Program-made: the position numbers and the translations under genes
Shown: positions 7,066 to 9,899 of the stretch, one piece after another
How positions within the stretch are numbered: position 1 is the first letter of the stretch
Layout of the letters: the number at the start of each line of letters is the position of its first letter
Notes under the pieces: model-generated
The model's database searches: none
Told to the model about the DNA's origin: nothing
Seen by the model: the letters and a program-made list of their open reading frames with translations, nothing else
DNA from: an uncultured Mailhella sp.
Lineage (GTDB): Bacteria; Desulfobacterota; Desulfovibrionia; Desulfovibrionales; Desulfovibrionaceae
Reading direction: 5' to 3'
DNA length: 9,899 nucleotides
Assembly (NCBI GenBank): GCA_944324625.1
Contig: CALUWZ010000059.1
Location: 1 to 9,899 of the forward strand

Positions 7066-7095
7066 AAAAGTGGGAAAAAGTGGTAAGAAGTGGGT
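7066..7095 (+). promoter_or_regulatory. MraZ operator: three 10-bp direct repeats
   Basis: Three contiguous units occupy 7066-7075, 7076-7085 and 7086-7095: AAAAGTGGGA, AAAAGTGGTA and AGAAGTGGGT. This places TGGGN, TGGTN and TGGGN at a strict 10-bp period with 5-nt spacers. MraZ of other bacteria is known to bind such tandem TGGGN boxes and to regulate its own operon. The last repeat ends 4 nt before the mraZ ATG, and since no other Shine-Dalgarno is visible the third box probably overlaps the ribosome-binding region. Confidence 0.85.
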
Positions 7096-7099
7096 TAAA

Positions 7100-7660
7100 A
7101 TGAATTTTCGAGGCAGAACACAGCGCAGCTTGGACCCGAAAGGGCGTTTCATGCTTTCTCCCGAATACAGAGAAAGTCTGTTTCTGCGCATGCAAAAAAG
7201 CGAAAATCCCCTCTCCGAACCGCACCCATCCCTTCTTACGCAAGAACACAATACAATTATATCATCCCCTTCCGACAGCCTGTCCGAAAAAAAGGCAGAA
7301 GCTGAAATAAAACTCGTCATCACCACATACGACAGCTGTCTTGTGGCATATCCGTGGCCTGACTGGCTCAAACTTGAAGAACAATTTACCAAAATCGCCA
7401 ATCCTTCCTCAAAAGTGCGTGCATTCCGCCGTCTTTTCATAGGCGGAGCCGAAGAACAAACCCTTGACGCACAGGGAAGAATACGCCTTTCTCAAGAACA
7501 TCGCGAATACGCGCATTTAGATAAAGAAATCACTATATTGGGTCTTACCAACCGTTTTGAAATATGGAACCCCGTCCTTCTTAAGCAAAGCATGGAAGAA
7601 ATTGATTTTAATGCAGTAAGCGATGAACTTGGCGAAAGCGGAATAGATTTTGCCCTATAG
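7100..7660 (+). CDS. mraZ: MraZ, transcriptional regulator of the dcw cluster
   Basis: DNA-binding regulator at the head of the division/cell-wall cluster, made of two AbrB-like half-domains that assemble into a ring. Both signatures are visible: LDPKGR (11-16) after the FRG opening, and LDAQGR (122-127) after the conserved RRLFIGGAEE. The C-terminal half continues with ILGLTNRFEIWN, as in E. coli. The protein is 186 aa against roughly 150 in the family. The excess is a polar Ser/Glu/Pro/Lys-rich insertion (about 33-69) between YRESLF and IKLVITTYDSCL. The start at 7100 is chosen because E. coli MraZ begins MFRG; the open frame reaches upstream to an ATG at 6953, but that part is A/T-rich and encodes the operator repeats. 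The Shine-Dalgarno is weak. rsmH begins 8 nt after the stop. Confidence 0.93.
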   Translation: MNFRGRTQRSLDPKGRFMLSPEYRESLFLRMQKSENPLSEPHPSLLTQEHNTIISSPSDSLSEKKAEAEIKLVITTYDSCLVAYPWPDWLKLEEQFTKIANPSSKVRAFRRLFIGGAEEQTLDAQGRIRLSQEHREYAHLDKEITILGLTNRFEIWNPVLLKQSMEEIDFNAVSDELGESGIDFAL

Positions 7661-7668
7661 AGCTGCTT

Positions 7669-8676
7669 ATGACTGTTACCGCTCAAAACGCAAACCATAT
7701 TTCCGTGTTATTGCAGGAAGTTATTCATGCTTTAATGAGTGATGAAAATAAAGCCGTCCAAAACCCGTGGTTTATGGACGGAACGCTGGGACTTGCAGGA
7801 CACAGCAAAACCCTTCTGCAGGAATTTCAAAAAATCGGTATAAAAGCCAATCTCTGCGGTCTGGACAGAGATCCCGACGCCCTTGCCCGTGCAAGCGAAA
7901 ACCTCAAGGATTTCGGCGGACAATGCCATCTTTTTGAAAGCGATTACGCCTCCTTTGAAAATGTTCTTCCCGAAATTCAAAATCCGCTGTTCAACGGCGT
8001 TCTTCTCGACCTTGGCGTCAGCTCCCTTCAGCTTGACGTGGCAGAACGCGGTTTCAGCTACCACAAAGAAGGCCCGCTGAACATGCGCATGGACAAAGGG
8101 TATCTGCAAAAGCGCGAAGCCAAGCCCTATTCCGAAACTGCCTACAGCTTTGTAAACAAAGCGGATTTCAATACGCTTAAGCAGGTTATTGCCGAACTCG
8201 GCGAAGAACCGCAGGCAGGCCGCATTGCCCGTTCCATTGTCGACAAGCGTCAGGAAAAACCCATTGAAAACACAAAAGAACTTGCGGATATAGTTTATTA
8301 TGCCTATCCCCCGAAATGGCGCGCCACCGCAAGAAACCACCCTGCCACCCGCACTTTTCAGGCCATCCGCATGTATGTCAACGATGAACTCGGCCAGCTG
8401 AACAAATTTCTGGACCGCATTCTTGACCACGTAGCGCCAAACGGAATTATTGCCATTATCACTTTCCATTCTCTGGAAGACAGAACAGTCAAGCAAAAAT
8501 TCAAGGAATGGGCAACGGACTGCATCTGTCCCGCGCATATTCCCGTATGTGTCTGCAACCATAAAAAAACTGCCGAAGTGCTGACCAAAAAGCCCATACT
8601 TCCGAGCAAAGAGGAATGTATGCTCAATCCGAGGGCAGGCAGCGCAAAACTGCGCATAGCAAAAAAACTCGGCTGA
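7669..8676 (+). CDS. rsmH: RsmH (MraW), 16S rRNA C1402 N4-methyltransferase
   Basis: Methylates N4 of C1402 in the decoding centre of 16S rRNA using S-adenosylmethionine. 335 aa. The SAM site is seen as DGTLGLAGHS (37-46), LDRDP (65-69) and LLDLGVSSLQLD (112-123), then GPLNMRMD (135-142). An inserted helical domain follows, and the catalytic core resumes at HPATRTFQAIRM (224-235) and FHSLEDR (266-272). A Cys285-x-Cys287 / Cys294-x-Cys296 cluster, which I recall from many RsmH proteins, could bind a metal. The C-terminus NPRAGSAKLRIAKK is typical. The start follows the mraZ stop by 8 nt and has only a weak GAG, suggesting coupling. The ftsL-like gene follows 13 nt downstream. Confidence 0.97.
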   Translation: MTVTAQNANHISVLLQEVIHALMSDENKAVQNPWFMDGTLGLAGHSKTLLQEFQKIGIKANLCGLDRDPDALARASENLKDFGGQCHLFESDYASFENVLPEIQNPLFNGVLLDLGVSSLQLDVAERGFSYHKEGPLNMRMDKGYLQKREAKPYSETAYSFVNKADFNTLKQVIAELGEEPQAGRIARSIVDKRQEKPIENTKELADIVYYAYPPKWRATARNHPATRTFQAIRMYVNDELGQLNKFLDRILDHVAPNGIIAIITFHSLEDRTVKQKFKEWATDCICPAHIPVCVCNHKKTAEVLTKKPILPSKEECMLNPRAGSAKLRIAKKLG

Positions 8677-8689
8677 AAGGATAGAAAAG

Positions 8690-9007
8690 ATGAGCAACCG
8701 GCAAGAAAATCAGCAGCCTGTTCTTCCCCGCAGCGGCAGCGGCGGCACTTGGGGCTTATGCATTGTCATCTCCCTGCTTTTCAGTCTGGCAGCGGGCGTG
8801 GCTCTTATTTGGATAAGCATTGCCCGCAATGATTTGGGATATGAAATTTTCAAACTGCAGAAAGAAATCGACAACGGCATTGCCCATATCACCAAACTGG
8901 AAGTGGAAAGGGACAGCCTTCTTTCTCCCTATGTGCTGCATGAAAAAGCAAAAGAACTCGGCCTGCGCATTGCAGACCCCGGACAAATCAGACGATTAAT
9001 CGACTAG
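8690..9007 (+). CDS. ftsL: FtsL-like cell-division protein
   Basis: Small bitopic protein of 105 aa in the exact position of ftsL in dcw clusters. A short polar N-terminus (1-20) is followed by one membrane segment (about 21-44). A periplasmic heptad-rich helix comes next (about 48-80), then the characteristic end LGLRIADPGQIRRL (about 90-103). FtsL pairs with FtsB through the coiled coil and activates FtsWI at the septum. Sequence identity to well-known FtsL proteins is low, so the name rests on architecture, the C-terminal motif and the place between rsmH and ftsI. AAAGGA (8676-8681), overlapping the rsmH stop, gives a good Shine-Dalgarno 8 nt before the ATG. Confidence 0.8.
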   Translation: MSNRQENQQPVLPRSGSGGTWGLCIVISLLFSLAAGVALIWISIARNDLGYEIFKLQKEIDNGIAHITKLEVERDSLLSPYVLHEKAKELGLRIADPGQIRRLID

Positions 9008-9014
9008 AGCGCTT

Positions 9015-9899
9015 ATGATACCGAGAACACAGCAGAAAAATACAGGCTTACGCCGAAAAAACAAGCCCAATACCAAGAAAACGGCTCCATCAGCGCCAAA
9101 ACGCAGCTGGCTGCCGGAATCCCTGCGCAGACTGGATATTTCCAAAATCCGTTTTCAGATTGTGGCCCTTGTTTTTATTGCGCTCTGGACAATTTTATGG
9201 GGCAGGGCCTTTTACCTGCAGATCATCATGGGGCCCGAACTTCGGAACATGGCCTCCAAACAGCACCATTTTACTCAGCTTGTGGAAGCAAAGCGCGGAA
9301 ACATTTACGACCGAAACGGACAAATTTTGGCCCGCAGCGTGGAAGCAAAATCCGTTTATGCACACCCCAAACAGGTTTCAGACCCCGAATTTGCCGCAAA
9401 AACCCTTGCGCCCATTCTGGACCTCGACCCCAAAAAACTGACAGAACGCCTGAAACAGGACCGTTCTTTCATCTGGCTTAAGCGAAAAATTGACGATGCC
9501 GCAGCAACGGCCATTCAAAAATCCAATATCCCCGGCATAGGCCTTAGCACGGAATACGAACGGGTCTATCCCTACAAACATCTTGCGGGACAGCTCCTCG
9601 GCTTTGTCGGCGTGGACAATAAAGGGCTTGAAGGCGTGGAGCGCGCTTTCAACGACATTCTTGTGGGCAGCTCCCAAAAGCAGGTAGTGCCGCGCGATAT
9701 TGCAGGCCGTGCCCTTTACGACATTGACGATACGGAAAGCCGCGGCAAGGATTTATACCTTACCATTGACGTACAGCTCCAATTCATTGCCGAAGAAGTT
9801 ATTTCAAAAGCCGTGGAAACCCACAAGGCAAAATGGGGCGGCGTGCTCATTGCCGACGCAAAAACAAGCAATATTCTGGCATGGGCGCAGTATCCGTTT
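9015..9899 (+). CDS. ftsI: FtsI/PBP-type septal peptidoglycan transpeptidase, cut by the right edge
   Basis: The first 295 codons are in frame from an ATG at 9015 to the window end. The enzyme crosslinks septal peptidoglycan. Visible are a basic cytoplasmic tail (1-44, rich in Lys/Arg), one membrane anchor (about 47-71) and the PBP dimerisation domain, with RGNIYDRNGQILA (94-106) and ERVYPYKHLAGQLLGFVGVDNKG typical of class B PBPs. The transpeptidase domain then begins with LYLTIDVQLQ and GGVLIADAKTSNILAWA. The catalytic SxxK, SxN and KTG motifs would lie beyond the edge. ATG 9015 is 7 nt after the ftsL stop with only a weak GAG before it, so translation is probably coupled. A sporulation-type paralogue (SpoVD) cannot be excluded without the C-terminus, but the context favours FtsI. 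Confidence 0.94.
   Translation, partial: MIPRTQQKNTGLRRKNKPNTKKTAPSAPKRSWLPESLRRLDISKIRFQIVALVFIALWTILWGRAFYLQIIMGPELRNMASKQHHFTQLVEAKRGNIYDRNGQILARSVEAKSVYAHPKQVSDPEFAAKTLAPILDLDPKKLTERLKQDRSFIWLKRKIDDAAATAIQKSNIPGIGLSTEYERVYPYKHLAGQLLGFVGVDNKGLEGVERAFNDILVGSSQKQVVPRDIAGRALYDIDDTESRGKDLYLTIDVQLQFIAEEVISKAVETHKAKWGGVLIADAKTSNILAWAQYPF

Noticed and set aside
7043..7071. TTGACA at 7043-7048 as the definite mraZ promoter.
   Set aside because: No acceptable -10 hexamer exists at 15-19 nt; the bases there are AAAAGT-like, so I list it only as an alternative.
6953..7099. A 49-codon N-terminal extension of mraZ from an in-frame ATG at 6953.
   Set aside because: The stretch is A/T-rich, encodes no MraZ-like sequence and contains the operator repeats; the family starts at the MNFRG position (7100).
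8519..8566. The Cys-x-Cys / Cys-x-Cys cluster in RsmH as a novel zinc site.
   Set aside because: As I recall, the same CxCP...CxC arrangement occurs in many RsmH proteins, so it is noted in the annotation only.
7732..8697. Open frame of 321 codons on the - strand opposite rsmH.
   Set aside because: The + strand encodes every RsmH motif; the antisense translation has no family features.
1..9899. CRISPR arrays, insertion sequences, tRNA or rRNA genes, phage or defence genes.
   Set aside because: No spaced repeat arrays, transposase motifs, inverted-repeat ends, cloverleaf or rRNA sequence were seen; the window looks like ordinary core chromosome.

Overview
The window holds one unknown gene tail, nine complete protein genes and one gene cut by the right edge, packed closely, with no mobile elements, RNA genes or CRISPR. 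The proteins (ClpS/ClpA/Aat, RsmH, a PykF-like pyruvate kinase, a dcw-type division cluster) indicate a Gram-negative bacterium of moderate, A+T-leaning base composition. A pyruvate kinase gene beside mraZ recalls Desulfovibrio-type genomes (Desulfobacterota), so a Desulfovibrionales relative is my best guess. This rests on memory of gene order and protein resemblance; I ran no database search.

Left third (1-4404, + strand): after the last 24 codons of an unidentified gene and a rho-independent terminator comes an N-degron proteolysis module. clpS (adaptor that recognises destabilising N-termini) and clpA (AAA+ unfoldase feeding ClpP) lie 29 nt apart and end at a strong terminator. aat (Leu/Phe-tRNA-protein transferase, which creates such N-termini) follows after a 229-nt gap that holds a candidate promoter. 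A RimJ/RimL-like GNAT acetyltransferase gene overlaps the 3' end of aat. No clpP is in the window.

Middle (4450-6935, - strand): pyk (pyruvate kinase) and an HD-GYP-type gene form a two-gene unit with only 3 nt between them. It converges on the aat/GNAT unit at a shared bidirectional terminator. The HD-GYP protein keeps its histidines and its GYP motif, but both aspartate metal ligands appear as asparagine, so it may be a non-catalytic relative.

Right third (6940-9899, + strand): divergent from pyk is the start of the division and cell-wall (dcw) cluster: mraZ, rsmH, an ftsL-like gene and ftsI (truncated). Just before mraZ are three contiguous 10-bp direct repeats matching the known MraZ box (TGGGN with 5-nt spacing), which points to autoregulation of the operon. 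MraZ itself carries an unusual hydrophilic insertion of about 35 residues. Each gene follows the previous one by 7-13 nt, so the cluster is presumably one transcript.

I see no clearly novel system. The items most worth a second look are the Asp-to-Asn HD-GYP site, the MraZ insertion, the MraZ-box array that reaches the ribosome-binding region, and the nearly identical stop-start junctions at rsmH and ftsI.
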